Shown here: piece after piece, positions 42,995 through 54,753 of the stretch
How positions within the stretch are numbered: position 1 is the stretch's first letter
Layout: each line of letters begins with the position of its first letter
Assembly: GCA_001592805.2 (NCBI GenBank)
Contig: CP051143.1
Location: 2,480,001-2,544,000, forward strand
DNA: 64,000 nucleotides
Direction: 5' to 3'
Source of the DNA: Peltaster fructicola
Lineage: Eukaryota; Ascomycota; Dothideomycetes
Notes under the pieces: model-generated
What the model was told of the DNA's origin: nothing
The model's database searches: none
The model's input: only the letters and a program-made list of their open reading frames with translations
Position numbers and translations under genes: made by a program

Positions 42995-45462
42995 TACTTT
43001 TTATGGTAGATATCGGCGTGCGTGTTTGCTGATAGCCCAAATGAAGACTGTGCGTCTTTGTGTGTCCACTAACCCTGCCTGCTCTTATCTCCTCAGAGTC
43101 GAGTAGCTTACGTCCTGGTGGTATATGCGAATCGATTGCTGTAGGTAGTCTGAGTAGCAATACGTTGGGAAGGATGTCGAGTTGGGTAGGAGTATATGTG
43201 AAGGTCGAAGGTTACACAGCAGGAAAGCTGCCTTCTTAGAGGTGTGGCTCGCGTGGACGAGGCTTCACTGGAGGATGTGTTAGTCTATGACTGCAATTGC
43301 GAGGTCGCGCGGCGTGAATGGAGTTCAGGAAGCGGCCGCTATGAGGCATGCGAAGAGGGACATGACATCCGAAGGCCGCCGAGAAGACAAGCAAGTGCGC
43401 GAAACAGGTGATGTACTCACCTCTTGTCCTGGAGAGCCAGGACCTAAGGTGGCCTTGAAGGTCGAGGAAGATGGAAAGGTGGTCGTCTAGACGGAAGGCG
43501 GCAGTGCTTGGCTCCCGAAGCGGTGTGTGGGCGAGGGTCTCTTGGATCTCGCCGCGCAGCGTGCGCAGAACAGGATGCAAGATACCACACGCTCTTGTAG
43601 TAAACGAGCTGTGGTGGGTATGCGAGTCGTCAGTGCTCGCTTATGGCCGGCTGTCGTAGGAGGTCGGAATAGTATTTGCTTCTAGCTAGTGGGGGCTGCA
43701 GAAAGCACTTTCTCGTGGTGGTTTGTTGCGAGTCCCTTGTGGAGGTGACTGGGCGTCGATCACTTTGCGGGGTGGTGTTATTATGACTTGGAATTGAAGG
43801 GTGCCAGGTGCGACCTGTCTGTCAAGGGAGGTGTCTTTGTTCTGCAAGTGGCTGAGTCGAGATGGGCTTGTGAAGGGAGCCCAGGGATGGGATGGAGGAT
43901 GCGTATCGAGATTGTGTGTCTTAGGGTGGCGAAAATCGGCAACGGGTGTTTTGATACGCCGAGTGCTTATGACGCTGTTGGTTGTCCTAATCACTGCTGT
44001 GCAACTGTAGGAGTCTGTGGCGTTGTCGTCAGCATCAGGCATGAATCAAGACGGATGGGCTTTCTACCGATCAGAGCTCAGATCGTGACAAGGTGTGGCT
44101 GAGATAGCTGAGAGTCGATGTCGGTCGGTGATGTTGATGATGCTGATGAGACGAGAAGGTCAAGACCGGAGAGATCATGCTGCATTTATGTACACGCTGC
44201 CTACTCTCATGACTGGGAAGGAGGATATGATCGAGCCACACACCCACTTCTCCAAAGCTTGTGAAAGATGTATGAACCTTGCTCTCCCGGTAATCGCGCG
44301 GGCCTCGCAGTCTTGTTTGACATGAGAGATGTGGCGGCTGCCATATAGTCTCACTCTTTCAATCGACGCGTACACCAACCCACCAATGACTCACCAGAGC
44401 GAGGCAAGCAAAATGCTCAGTGTCGTCTTCTTTCATCCAACTCCTCGGGGCCTACCCGTACCAACTATATTTGGGCGATATCTGATCGACTGACAGCCTG
44501 CTCTGTGAGTGTCATCCTGAAACATTCGCACCAGCCCATCCCAACTGACCTTTCCACTTCTGTGCCACTCATCATGTCCTCATGCTGCTGCGTGCTCACT
44601 GGTCAGCTTGACCCAGAGGTCAGGTGATTGGATCACCGTTACTGCTGTCTCTGTAAACGCTTTGAAAGACCCAGCAGAGAATACACACTTGGGAAAGACA
44701 ACAGCACCTCCCAATCAATGATCATCGAGAAGCGACATGCTCATCGAAGGGGTCCACCCATGTCAAGTACCCATTGCAAGACAAGAGTGTGGCACCCAGG
44801 AATGAACAGTAGCTTCACTGTCATCCCACATCTTTGCGCAGTTCTCATCCAAGGCAGAAAGGGTGTCTTGCACATCTTTCACTTGCGCGCCCTAGCTTGT
44901 CACAAGTCCCAGCGAGAACACTCGCGCCCTTGTCTAGGAAGTGTGCTCGTCATCCAGGCCGGTCTTTGATAAGTGTGATGCACTCATGATGTCGACATGA
45001 GCGGCGCTAGCAAGCAGAAAGGTTCGGGCGACGGTGCCACAGTTATTAGTGAGTTTACCTGCAGCATGTACGATCTTGCAGGAAAGGAGATCATCCTGCA
45101 AGCGATACTTAGCTGCAGGAAATGTGTAGGACCCTTCTCGAGAAGCTAATGGCATCGGTGCGCGCTTTGCATCTTCCATTGTCTATAGGTCCCAAACATC
45201 ATCAATCTTCTCACCACCCATCAGCAGCACACACTTTCTCGTTCAGCATCGATCGATTTTACGACCCAATAACCGGACTTCCTTACTGCTGTCACCTGCT
45301 CGCCACTTTCACGACACCACCTCACAGCCCACACGGCTTGCGCATTACCCTTCTCCAGAACACCAGGCAGCACCTTTCCCTCAACGAACTAGCTTCTTGA
45401 GCCAGATCACCTCACAACTTGCGCCGCCATTTTCTCACGCACAAAGAATCACACGGCACAGC
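42995..45462. other. Longest gene-free stretch, upstream of bHLH and SFT2
   Basis: This 2.5-kb divergent gap holds the promoters and perhaps long leaders of the bHLH and SFT2 genes. Several short minus-strand open frames at about 43240-44040 could be upstream frames in a long bHLH leader. No protein family, RNA gene or repeat is recognised. Confidence 0.45.
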
Positions 45463-47083
45463 ATGGCTTCGTCGTTTCGAGACAGGATGAATGAGCTAGG
45501 ATGGTCACGAAGAGAAGAACCCGCGAATACCAACCCGGGAGATCGCGTGTGGAACACCATATCCAAGTACAATCCGTTCAGCAACGAGGGAAATGTGAGA
45601 CTTCCAACTACAGAAGGAGAGGCACCAGGCGCGCCTCTTCCTGCACGAACTCGACGCGAAGAGGAGGAGGGCTGGTTTGCATGTGAGTTCAAGATACACT
45701 TCCCTGTCCACTACCACACCTCCAACCAAGATGCACCGTCGACCATTACGCACGCCCGGCGTGGGATGTCAAGGCAAAGGGAACACTCCCGTCCTCTCGA
45801 AAGAGAAGATACGAGAAGGCTTGCGCAGGCTATGTGAGACATGAGGCTCTGGTCTACCTCGCGACTTAGCTTAACAGCATGAGTTGTGACCCGGACGCAG
45901 TTCCTGCGTGATGCACAGTCTTGCACACCTTTTTGAGGCCTATCTACATCATTCGGACAATATGCTTCCTTGGAAAGTCTATTGCTAATGCATCCGCACA
46001 GTGAGTCGATGGGATCGACTGCTCGTCTTTGGTGGCTTGAACATAGCTGCTGCTGTCCTGTTCATCATCTGCTTTACACTCTGGCCTTTCCTCGCTTTGC
46101 GGCCAGCCAAGTTCGCTATCTTGTACGTATCGTTCATCTCCTCCTTTCCCCGCTCTCCATTTGGCTCGACTGGTCGACGACTCGACATCCTTGTCTCGAC
46201 CTGGTGGGTGGCTATCAGCACGCACACGAGTCGAGCATGCGAGAGTCTCTTATCGACACTCGATGCACGCATCATTGAGCCTCGCAAATCATTGGTTACT
46301 AGAGTCCCATGCGCGCGGCGATTTTATGGTTCGCTAATGCATGGGAACGGCCCCGCGTGACTACAGACGCCTCATCCCGGCCGCTACTATCGACCAAGAG
46401 GATAGACGACAAGCACACCACTACAACATGTCTACTTCACGCAAGAACTTGTGTTTGAGTTCCGTCCTCGTATTCGTCCAAGGACAGACCCTTGTACCAG
46501 CACCGTTGATCACTTTAGCCTTCTGGCCTTCGAAACATTGGAGAGATCAAGAGATCAGTGCTGACAATTCCTAGATGGTCATTCGCGTCGGTTATGTTTC
46601 TGGCATCCTGGGCTGTGCTGATGGGACCTCTCGCCTATGGTAAGTCCAGCTTGCGACAAGCTCTCTATCGAGGTCGATCATTGCAGATGTCGTCAGGGAT
46701 TGTCATACATCCGACCCTGATTTCTAGTAGAGCTTGATACTGACCCATGCTTTTAGCACGCCATCTTCTCTCCGCAGAGAGACTTCCCTTCACAGCCACA
46801 TACTTGGGAAGTATCGGCCTAACACTGTATTTTGCAGTCGGGGTACGTTCTGGCCTATCTCACACGGCATGATCGCTGGTAGCGAGCCGTGTGGTTGAAG
46901 ACGACAACCTTGCTGACTTCCCGTTCACAGTTACAAAATCAGTTACTAACCTTGATATCCTCGATCGTGCAACTCGTGGCCTTAGTCTGGTATGCGGTCT
47001 CATACTTTCCTATGGGCTCCGCGGGTCTGCGTCTGGCTGCAAGCTTTGGAACCAGTCGCATTACGGCTTGGATGACTGGTTGA
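45463..47083 (+). CDS. SFT2: SFT2-family Golgi membrane protein
   Basis: Exons 45463-45682, 46002-46122, 46575-46639, 46757-46842 and 46931-47083 give 214 residues in frame. The hydrophilic N-terminus ends 'EEEEGWFALSRWDRLLVFGG'. Four membrane spans follow: 'LNIAAAVLFIICFTLWPFL', 'WSFASVMFLASWAVLMGPLA', 'YLGSIGLTLYFAVG' and 'LVALVWYAVSYFPMG'. It ends 'FGTSRITAWMTG', as in fungal SFT2. SFT2 works with GOT1 in endosome-to-Golgi vesicle fusion. Introns of 319, 452, 117 and 88 bp are far longer than the roughly 48 bp usual in this window. The joins are confirmed because the spliced protein matches the family without gaps. Confidence 0.92.
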
Positions 47084-47306
47084 TATGCATAGCTCGAGAT
47101 AGCGGTCAAAGACATGATCTGGCATTTGTTCTGCCGCATCCTTGTCATCTCGTGCGACGCTTCCGACTTTCTTGTTGTTGTGCACCTCCTGGTCTGGCTG
47201 TTGTGCTCCTCGTGGGCTGTCTCTTCTCTTTCGCTCCATCATATGATCATTCCAGATGATGGCATTGTGACGGTATGTGTCTGTACCGACGACTGCCTAC
47301 ACTGGT

Positions 47307-47396
47307 GCTCGTTCAGCGAGCGGCGACCACCTACACAGACGCTCATTCAGCGAGTGGCAACCACCTCCACAGACGCTCACTCAGTGACTGGCGCAC
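47307..47396. repeat. 34-bp tandem repeat crossing the end of the PPPDE gene
   Basis: Two full copies (47307-47340 and 47341-47374) and a shorter diverged third share GCTCxTTCAGCGAGxGGCxACCACCTxCACAGAC. The third copy includes the stop codon of the PPPDE gene. Confidence 0.8.
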
Positions 47397-48218
47397 GTTC
47401 AGCAACAGGTAAAGGTCGACCACTGCTATCTTCACTCGCTGCTACACGACGTTCATGCCGACGTTGACTGCTCATCATACCGGAACGCTCATCGTCGAGA
47501 TCATCGTCAGAATCGTCGACTTCATCGTTATCGCCCGCATCTAGCAGCTCACCATCTGCCGTCTCAGCATCTGGCGGTGTGACCCATTCCTTCGGAACCA
47601 TACACGGCAGAGCAACGCCGATACTGGCGGCACGATTGAGCCATGAAGGTGCCGGCTTCGAGGTCAGCGCTTGGCAGAGCGCAGATGTGAAGTGATTGCA
47701 GTTCTGGGTCAGTAGGTTGTAGGATGTTCCGAGAAACTGGTTAGAAACCTAAGGACAGGGATCAGCTATCTACGCCTTGCATGCACGACATCAGCAGATG
47801 CAGCATTAGTGAGCTTTCTTACCTCCTGTATGATATTCCCAAGCTCCTGGTCCGTTCTGAAGGCAAAGCCGTGGAGGATGTCGCAGCGATACCGTCCGCC
47901 GGGAGGCTCTTGTTTAGGCTGGGTCCAATACACGCCTGTCATGCCTCGTTGATTATGCCCGCCGTATGCATACTCGCGATCACGAATCACGACACCAGAG
48001 TGCAGCAATCCGGCTCCAAGGCCCCAGAGCACTGATGAGAGCTTGCCAGGCTAGGACGGTGGTCAGCGAGGGAGTCAGCAGAGCAACTTCACACATACCG
48101 GTAATAAGTCATATACGTTGATAATGACTTCGAGCTTCGGCGCTGCGAGGGATGATTGAGATCGTGCTGAGAGGGAGCTTTGTAGACGCGAATGGCCCGA
48201 CTTCTTCAATGACGGCAT
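47377..48218 (-). CDS. PPPDE (DeSI-like) thiol peptidase
   Basis: Exons 48218-48099, 48050-47823 and 47748-47377 (introns 48 and 74 bp) give 239 residues. The PPPDE fold is clear: 'EVIINVYDLLPPGKLSS', catalytic His in 'GAGLLHSGVVIRDREYAYGG', catalytic Cys in 'SYNLLTQNCNHFTSALCQAL'. Members are desumoylating or deubiquitinating isopeptidases of cytosol and nucleus. A disordered acidic C-terminal tail of about 60 residues (DDSDDDLDDE) follows the domain. The gene is convergent with SFT2 and ends inside a 34-bp tandem repeat, so its last residues may vary between strains. Confidence 0.92.
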
Positions 48219-48734
48219 ATCCAAGTATCAGGTCTGTGCGCTATGTGGTGTTGTGATGTTGTCCGTCAGTGTATGCTCTCGAAGCAGTGTCTCGCAGGCT
48301 AAGTACGATTTGTTGGTGATTGCATTGATTGTTCCGATTCGCTGATTGCTTGCATCCAAGCTTTGGCTGAGATTCAGGCAGCTGTGAGTGGGTGATACTC
48401 TCACTTTCGACATCAACGAATGCTCATGACAATACCTTTGTCTAACGTCCTGCTCTACGGGCAGGTTGCTAACTAGATGTGTCGTAGACAAGACTCAGGC
48501 AGTGTATAGATGTCGTACGGAGCAACATCTACTCTGGTGCAACGTTCGCGGCTCTGGAGACCGTTCCTCCCACCCGCGGATGACTGATCCTCACCTTACA
48601 CACCTGCCGCTCAAGACTACAGTCTGCTACAGACAGCGGTACAGCCTCATCGGTTCGATATCTCACAGTCTCATGCCATATGCGATCTGTTGTATGGCCA
48701 GTTCGAGCAGACTAAGAGAATGACCTAGACGATC
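48219..48734. other. Divergent intergenic region
   Basis: Carries the promoters of the PPPDE gene and the F-box-like gene. Nothing else is recognised. Confidence 0.55.
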
Positions 48735-49916
48735 ATGCAGATCTCCAGAGGTGGCACTGCAGATGGCTACTTGATCGCTGTCAAACCAACGAGAAGTACT
48801 TCACCTCACGAACCTCAACAGACAGTGCCACAGCAGAGCCCTGACGTGCTCGCTTCGAATGTCGAAGGCATCAACTTCTGTCCGAAGCACGAAGCCGTGG
48901 CGTTCAGTGGTGAACTCCAGGCAGACAATATCCTCAATGTCAGACCCAGCGATGACGAACAGCATATGCACCAAGCAACGAGAATGCAGGTGCTTGACAA
49001 CCGCCATGGTTTCGAGGATGTCAGCATCGGCAGCAAGGAAGCTCTTCTTAGCACGAGTAGCACTATCGCTCCCGACACACCTCACAAGGCTGAAGCTACC
49101 ATATCACCAAGCTCAGCACTACTAGATCTTCCTCGTGAGCTCAGAGACATGATCTACGCAGAGCTTGCTGTACACTACGCCGATCCCGATTCACTTAAAG
49201 CATTGCCAATACCGCATGGCTACCAATACAAAGGTCCGGCTCGTATAGAGTCCCTGCACACGATACGTGGCTCACGGCCTCCTGACGTCCCAGACACACG
49301 CATATACTTGACTTTACAACTAGTCTGCCGTCAGGTCAAGATTGAGATCGAAGAGTTCCGCGCAGGTATGAAGCACATGGACGCAGAGCTCGAGATCATA
49401 TGCAAAGCGCCTCAGATCTTCGTACCTTTGTGGACACGGCTCCCTCTACTGAGAGTGGGTGATCAGCTCATCAACATCAATGTCACCGTAAGACTCCGCA
49501 CATATGACCCTATCCACCACGGCGACTTTCTCTTGGACTTCATACATGCTCTGATCGAGCATCAACCAACATCTTGCAAATGGGAGCCCTGGGCGAGCTC
49601 CATAATGGAGCGTGTGCGAGCACGGGTTGGATTATTGAGGATCACGACGGTATGCGAAGACATGTACACACCAGACCAATACCTGGACAGAGTCATACAA
49701 TTCCAAGGAAGGGCACTTACGACGCAGAAGTCGTCCTTTCTAGAGGAGATTGGTGAAGTCGTGGACATCGACGGTCTTCGTATCAGCACTGACACTGAAC
49801 TCTTCGCTAGAAGACGTTACTGGTACAAGAAACGCGAAGGCAGTGACGCCCTAGCCTCTCGATGGTACAATTCAGAAGTGTCAACCGAACGACAAGCATG
49901 GGACATCTATGACTAG
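48735..49916 (+). CDS. F-box-like fungal protein
   Basis: A single exon encodes 393 residues. After a disordered N-terminus of about 130 residues comes 'SALLDLPRELRDMIYAELAV', the degenerate F-box-like start found in many fungal families, followed by 'LTLQLVCRQVKIEIEEF'. The rest has no recognised domain. Such proteins may act as SCF substrate receptors, but many are uncharacterised and may not bind Skp1. It is convergent with the aspartyl protease gene (190-bp gap). Confidence 0.7.
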   Translation: MQISRGGTADGYLIAVKPTRSTSPHEPQQTVPQQSPDVLASNVEGINFCPKHEAVAFSGELQADNILNVRPSDDEQHMHQATRMQVLDNRHGFEDVSIGSKEALLSTSSTIAPDTPHKAEATISPSSALLDLPRELRDMIYAELAVHYADPDSLKALPIPHGYQYKGPARIESLHTIRGSRPPDVPDTRIYLTLQLVCRQVKIEIEEFRAGMKHMDAELEIICKAPQIFVPLWTRLPLLRVGDQLININVTVRLRTYDPIHHGDFLLDFIHALIEHQPTSCKWEPWASSIMERVRARVGLLRITTVCEDMYTPDQYLDRVIQFQGRALTTQKSSFLEEIGEVVDIDGLRISTDTELFARRRYWYKKREGSDALASRWYNSEVSTERQAWDIYD

Positions 49917-50106
49917 ATGATGATTTGTACCCACAGCAGCATCAGTATAGGTCGAAGCATGGCTGATTCTGTTGATCTTACTTTACTAGCTTCAGGAAGC
50001 TCTTCATATATGTCATGATTATGTACGTTATGCTGTTCATTATGCAACACAAATCTTCTCTACATGCGACCGTGGTATAACGCTCAATATGCAAATGTAT
50101 GCCAGT

Positions 50107-51510
50107 CTACAGCATGGCGATCAGACCTGCACCAACTGCTCCGATCACAGCAGCACCATATGCAGCAGGCGTCGGTGCAGCACCACCAATAGTTGATGTG
50201 AGAGTGATCGTTCCTCCGTTGATGTTACCGACGCCACCGGCAGCATTCGTGGCGGTTGTCACAGGACTCGTGACTGCCGTTGCGCTCGGCACGCTCGTGT
50301 TGGTAATCTCAAGGACATTGCTGCTTGTGCTGTTGAAGTCCGTCTGGGCAAGCGATATCTCGTTGTTCTCCAGATCGTAGACGACATATGCTGAGCGTAG
50401 GAAGGTGTCGCCCAGGACGGCTGTGGAGCCATCTGCAGGGCTGATACCGAGGATGCAGACATTCTCTCTTCCATTGTAGCCGGCAACGATCACCATCTCG
50501 CTCAAGGCGACTCTGATGGTGGCGCCTGAGAAGGTGAAGTCCAGAGTGGTCGAGTTCTGCTGCTGACTGCAGTCGATGATGGCCAGTCCTTCCTCCTGGT
50601 CGTACTGAGCACCGAACATGGTGTAGGCTTGCTGCGCGAGGTTGTCTGGCAAGTACATCAGACTGCTGCCGGAGTCGAGCAATACAGCAATGGCTTGATT
50701 GCTGGCAATAGATCCAGTATTGCCATTGAAGCCAAGTGCGGTCAGGGCGATCAGGAACGCCGAATAGACACCGCTTGTCTTGATGATGGGCACAGTTTGA
50801 AGAGTGCCTTGGAATTTGTCGGTATCGACACCACCGAACAAGATCGAGCCTGTTGAGGCGTCAAGATCGTTCAGCCATAGACTGTAGGCATTGCTGTTGA
50901 TATAGCCCGACTGTACGAGATGCTGGGGAACATTGACATATGTTTTGTCGCCATTGTACCGCAATATAGCCTCGTTTGTCGTATATCCGATACCAAGAAT
51001 GCCCTCAGCTGAGCTCGAATAGTAGCCAATGCCAAGTTCCTGTCCAGTCAAGTTCGCACCTCCGAAACTGACAGTATCTGTCGCGTAGTCACCTGTGGAG
51101 CCGGAGCCGTCGGCGTATGTGATGTTGAACAAGCTGTTCACGTAGGAATATGTACTCGAACTGTTGGCACTGTATGTGCCAGAGACTGAACATTGGTTCC
51201 CTCGCGAGCTACAGAGGGTGCTCTTAGGCGTATTCACCCATAGATCGCTGCTTCCAGTGTCGATATGGAGGTTGAACGTTTGTGCGGGTGTGCCGATATA
51301 TGTGTTCATCAAGTAGAGTGTTTTTCTGTTGGTCAATGAAGCGGCGATTGTGCCAGCTCTCGGTCGTAGTCGTTCTGCGTCATTTGATGGTCGTTCTATC
51401 TGCGTCCGTCGTATGTCATGCTGTACCACTCGTGGCGCATCTCGGGGTGTCAGTAACGACAGCGCATTGGCGACACCAGCCAGCACAGCCACATTCCCAA
51501 TGAGCCGCAT
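50107..51510 (-). CDS. Secreted aspartyl protease (yapsin-like, GPI type)
   Basis: A single exon encodes 467 residues from the ATG at 51510. The frame opens further upstream, but only this start gives a signal peptide ('LIGNVAVLAGVANALS'). A propeptide follows. Both pepsin-type catalytic motifs are intact: 'HIDTGSSDLWVN' and 'VLLDSGSSLMYLP', with the flap at 'ITYADGSGSTGDYATD'. The C-terminus has a Ser/Thr/Asn-rich stalk and a hydrophobic end ('AAVIGAVGAGLIAML'), which predicts GPI anchoring. Yapsins act on wall proteins and surface precursors after basic residues. Confidence 0.92.
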   Translation of the reverse strand: MRLIGNVAVLAGVANALSLLTPRDAPRVVQHDIRRTQIERPSNDAERLRPRAGTIAASLTNRKTLYLMNTYIGTPAQTFNLHIDTGSSDLWVNTPKSTLCSSRGNQCSVSGTYSANSSSTYSYVNSLFNITYADGSGSTGDYATDTVSFGGANLTGQELGIGYYSSSAEGILGIGYTTNEAILRYNGDKTYVNVPQHLVQSGYINSNAYSLWLNDLDASTGSILFGGVDTDKFQGTLQTVPIIKTSGVYSAFLIALTALGFNGNTGSIASNQAIAVLLDSGSSLMYLPDNLAQQAYTMFGAQYDQEEGLAIIDCSQQQNSTTLDFTFSGATIRVALSEMVIVAGYNGRENVCILGISPADGSTAVLGDTFLRSAYVVYDLENNEISLAQTDFNSTSSNVLEITNTSVPSATAVTSPVTTATNAAGGVGNINGGTITLTSTIGGAAPTPAAYGAAVIGAVGAGLIAML

Positions 51511-52319
51511 CTTGAAGTGTGGTAATATGTGATTGCGAAAACGCTGATGCAAGTGAGGAATGAAGAATACGCAGATGATGCAAGACTGAAGAAGATGTAC
51601 AGTAGCGCAATGAGGATAGGAATATTCCACGAGGCGCAGTGACGCGGCCTGCTGAGGTCGATGTCGTATGCTAAAAGGTAGAAAATGGGTTTCCCGATGG
51701 CGCGTCATACGGCTCTTTCGGCAGAATTGAGGCGCTTGTCGTCCCAATCTCAAATCAGCTTTAGCTCGCAGATCCTCGAACACTGGCGGCATGTGTTCGT
51801 GCCATCACATGATCTGTTCGTCACTGATGATGCAGAAGAAGACACTGTGGTCTTGAAACGATCGTAGCGCGTAGGATGACGCCGCTACTGAGGATCTGAG
51901 AGCTTGTCGGATCGTTAATGCATGAGATGGCGGTAGTGAGATCGCCGCTCCTGCTGCGCTGCCGCCGCCGCAAGGACACACGACACGTAAACGCTTGCCA
52001 CCAAGGGTAGCTCAGGATCAACCAGGTGAGTCTCCGCCACGTTTGCACTCCGCAGCATGAGTAACCCACGATGGTGAGTCAATCTGGTACTTGATGCCAC
52101 GTAGTCATGACTGCAAGGCACAAGCGTGGTCGCCAAACGACACTTATAGCTGCAGATGGTTCGCCAGGAGTCCACGGATGGACTCTGCGCCATTTTGGGA
52201 CTCTCAGCACAGCCTCGCGACAACGAGATCCTTGATTTGGGCCCATTGTGGCATACACAGCTTCCTTTGGCTCAGTTGAAACAATAGCCACTATGTGCAC
52301 CCAAGGAATACCATACAGC
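51511..52319. other. Intergenic region
   Basis: Between the start of the aspartyl protease and the stop of the GH47 gene, both minus strand. No gene, RNA or repeat is recognised. Confidence 0.5.
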
Positions 52320-54131
52320 CTAACGGCCGGTCGGTCTCCGGAATGGGTGGGCCTCAGTGTTGAACACGTACTCATCCAAACTGATCAGATCTGGCTCGCT
52401 GAAGATGAGGTAGAAGTACTTCAAAGTCTCAGCCAGCCAGAAGCTCTCCATACTGTCGAATTGCTGCGACTCAATGCCTCCCTTGAGCTCATTCGGGAGA
52501 TGGGTCACGTCCAGCAAAGCAGCGTTGGCGAGTTTCGTGGTTGAGATGTCCATTATCGAAGTGTACATCTCCCAGGCCGTTTCCTGCAACGAGGCGTCTC
52601 CAGTCATTCTGTATAGGAGGAACACACTCTCGATTGCCTCTGGTCGAAGATGGTACTTGGTGTCTGTGTACTCTGTTATGCCATTCTGTAGCCGATGTGC
52701 AGCGATATGCTCATCGATATCTACACCTGCGTCGAGTCGTTTCTGTATATCATCACGCCAGAGCTGCTCGTTCCACTTGCAGGAGTCTTTGTCCTTGCAA
52801 GCAACCACGGCGAACTCCTCCGTCATCACACCAAGTGGACTGGATTTGTATGCCCAGATGCAGCCGTTGGTCAGCTTCTTGCCGATGTCGAAGTGCGAGG
52901 GATCGAAGAGCCTGCCACCAAGCTGAAACATGCCGCCCGTGAAGCATCCTAGGTGCTGTACAAGAGCAGTGAGCTCTGCGCTGGCATCCTTGACTCTGGC
53001 TGCACCGGAGAAAAGGATGTCGGCATTCTCTGGTGTCATTGGTCGGTAAAGGGTGTGCTTGATGGCTGTCGACATGGTCACGGCGTACAGCTTGTGGTAT
53101 ATAGGTTCAAGACCGCCGAGCAAGAGATGCATCTTTGGCAAGTATTCGAAGAACGAGTCTGCCATGCCATTGAGCGTGAACCAGTTGTCCTTGGTCACAT
53201 CAAGCTTGTCTTTAGCACCGATGGTGACTGGAAACATGCCCGGCAGAAGTGTGTTCTTCAGCTCTGCCGCAAAAAGAAGGCTGATGTTGTGAACAGCACT
53301 AAACCACTTGGGATCGCCAGTCAGTTGAGATAGCCTTGTGAACTCCATACTCAGCGAACCAATCTCAGCAAGCAGGATCTTCTGCGGTCCCCGTTGTGGT
53401 GCGTTCCGTGCAGCTTGCTCCCAGTCCCACCTTGTGATGGGAAGATGGTTGGGCGTGTCGAAGGGCTTGATCAACATCTCCCCGAACTCTCGAGCCTTGT
53501 TCAGTAGCTTCTTATTGCCGCTGAGGTCGTACGCTGCCAGGAGGCCTCCAAGGTGTCTGATGTTCGTCTCGAAAACGTTGACAGACTCGATCTTGATGGC
53601 GGAAGTGTCGATCTTGAGCACAGCCTTCGCGGCCTCCTCGAAATCACTTTTCAAGCCCATGATCCAGAGAGTGTCGAGATTGTCGACCAGTGTAGCTCCC
53701 CAGCCGCCAAACTTGTCGTTGACCTCACCACTGAGCGGTGAGAGCTCGTCATGCATCCATGCGTGAGTGCGGTATGCGTTCCAGCACCGAAGGAAGGTCT
53801 TCTTGACGGCATCTTGCCTCGTCTTGCGCGTGGTTGCGTGCTCTACGGTTTCAGGCCCGAAGTCGTGCTGAATCTTAGGCAGGTTGAGTGGCTTGCCGGA
53901 TGGTAATTGGAACAGCGATGACGCTGGGATGGGATAGTGAGTCTTCAAGGCGGTCCACTTGAACCTCTTCAGTGGTATTGCTGCTTCCTTCGGTGGTATG
54001 TCGCTGTCGCTGTATTGTGTCCTGCCAGAGCCTCCGATGCTAGATGGCTGCTCGATGAGTAACTTGCGAAGTATGAGGATGATTGCAGCAGAGAGGACGA
54101 AGTAGACGACGTAGCGCCGTATACTGAACAT
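52320..54131 (-). CDS. Class I alpha-1,2-mannosidase (GH47)
   Basis: A single exon encodes 603 residues. It is a type II membrane protein with one span near residues 7-22 ('YVVYFVLSAAIILILRKL') and a lumenal (alpha/alpha)7 GH47 domain. Hallmarks are 'WNAYRTHAWMHDELSPLSG', 'TLVDNLDTLWIMGLKSDF', 'LLAEIGSLSMEFTRLSQLTG', 'YHLRPEAIESVFLLYRMTGD' and the Ca-binding Thr near the end ('FNTEAHPF'). It trims alpha-1,2 mannose from N-glycans in the ER or Golgi; which of the two cannot be told here. Residues and length fit an active enzyme. Confidence 0.93.
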   Translation of the reverse strand: MFSIRRYVVYFVLSAAIILILRKLLIEQPSSIGGSGRTQYSDSDIPPKEAAIPLKRFKWTALKTHYPIPASSLFQLPSGKPLNLPKIQHDFGPETVEHATTRKTRQDAVKKTFLRCWNAYRTHAWMHDELSPLSGEVNDKFGGWGATLVDNLDTLWIMGLKSDFEEAAKAVLKIDTSAIKIESVNVFETNIRHLGGLLAAYDLSGNKKLLNKAREFGEMLIKPFDTPNHLPITRWDWEQAARNAPQRGPQKILLAEIGSLSMEFTRLSQLTGDPKWFSAVHNISLLFAAELKNTLLPGMFPVTIGAKDKLDVTKDNWFTLNGMADSFFEYLPKMHLLLGGLEPIYHKLYAVTMSTAIKHTLYRPMTPENADILFSGAARVKDASAELTALVQHLGCFTGGMFQLGGRLFDPSHFDIGKKLTNGCIWAYKSSPLGVMTEEFAVVACKDKDSCKWNEQLWRDDIQKRLDAGVDIDEHIAAHRLQNGITEYTDTKYHLRPEAIESVFLLYRMTGDASLQETAWEMYTSIMDISTTKLANAALLDVTHLPNELKGGIESQQFDSMESFWLAETLKYFYLIFSEPDLISLDEYVFNTEAHPFRRPTGR

Positions 54132-54753
54132 GATGCAAGAACGGCCGTTGTGGTTGAAGTCCAGTCAGAGCGATGTGAGGCGGCACACTCTGTGCCGTGA
54201 TGAAGAGACGACGAGGTATAATGATGCCTATTCACAGTCTCAGCAATAAAACGAGCTCGCAGGAGACGTCAGAAGCACAGAGGAGATGAGCGTTGACCTC
54301 CTCTCTCGCCCCTAACGCGAGCTATCCAAGCAGCGCATGTAGCTGTGTACGGAGGATGACTTGGCACTTGCACTTTCGATTTGCATACCGCTTCACATTT
54401 AGATAAGCGTGTGTACTTCAATATACAATCAGGACAAGCAATGAACGACAGCAATGACCTTCCTTTGTCAACTTGAGCGACTGTTGATACATTCTATCTA
54501 GGTATGAGTTGAGATATGACGACGCTGAGTATTGGTGGTTGCTGCTAATGCGAGCATGCCAAGACCTGGTGGCATTGTTCCATTGAGGATGCGTTCGAAG
54601 CTGTAGACATACGCTGGTAGCCATCCAGTGTAACTGAACTGATAAGCGTTACGCTGTGACTGATAAGTGGCATGTCTCCGACGATAAAAGGTTGAATCGA
54701 GCCGTGCATGCGTAGATCGCGATTCAGCGTAATTGTCCCGGCCAAGACTTGTT
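54132..54753. other. Intergenic region
   Basis: Upstream of the GH47 gene and downstream of the AIM9-like gene. Nothing is recognised. Confidence 0.5.

Noticed and set aside
43236-44042. Minus-strand open frames upstream of the bHLH gene
   Set aside because: Short, without homology or splice structure; more likely chance frames in a leader or promoter.
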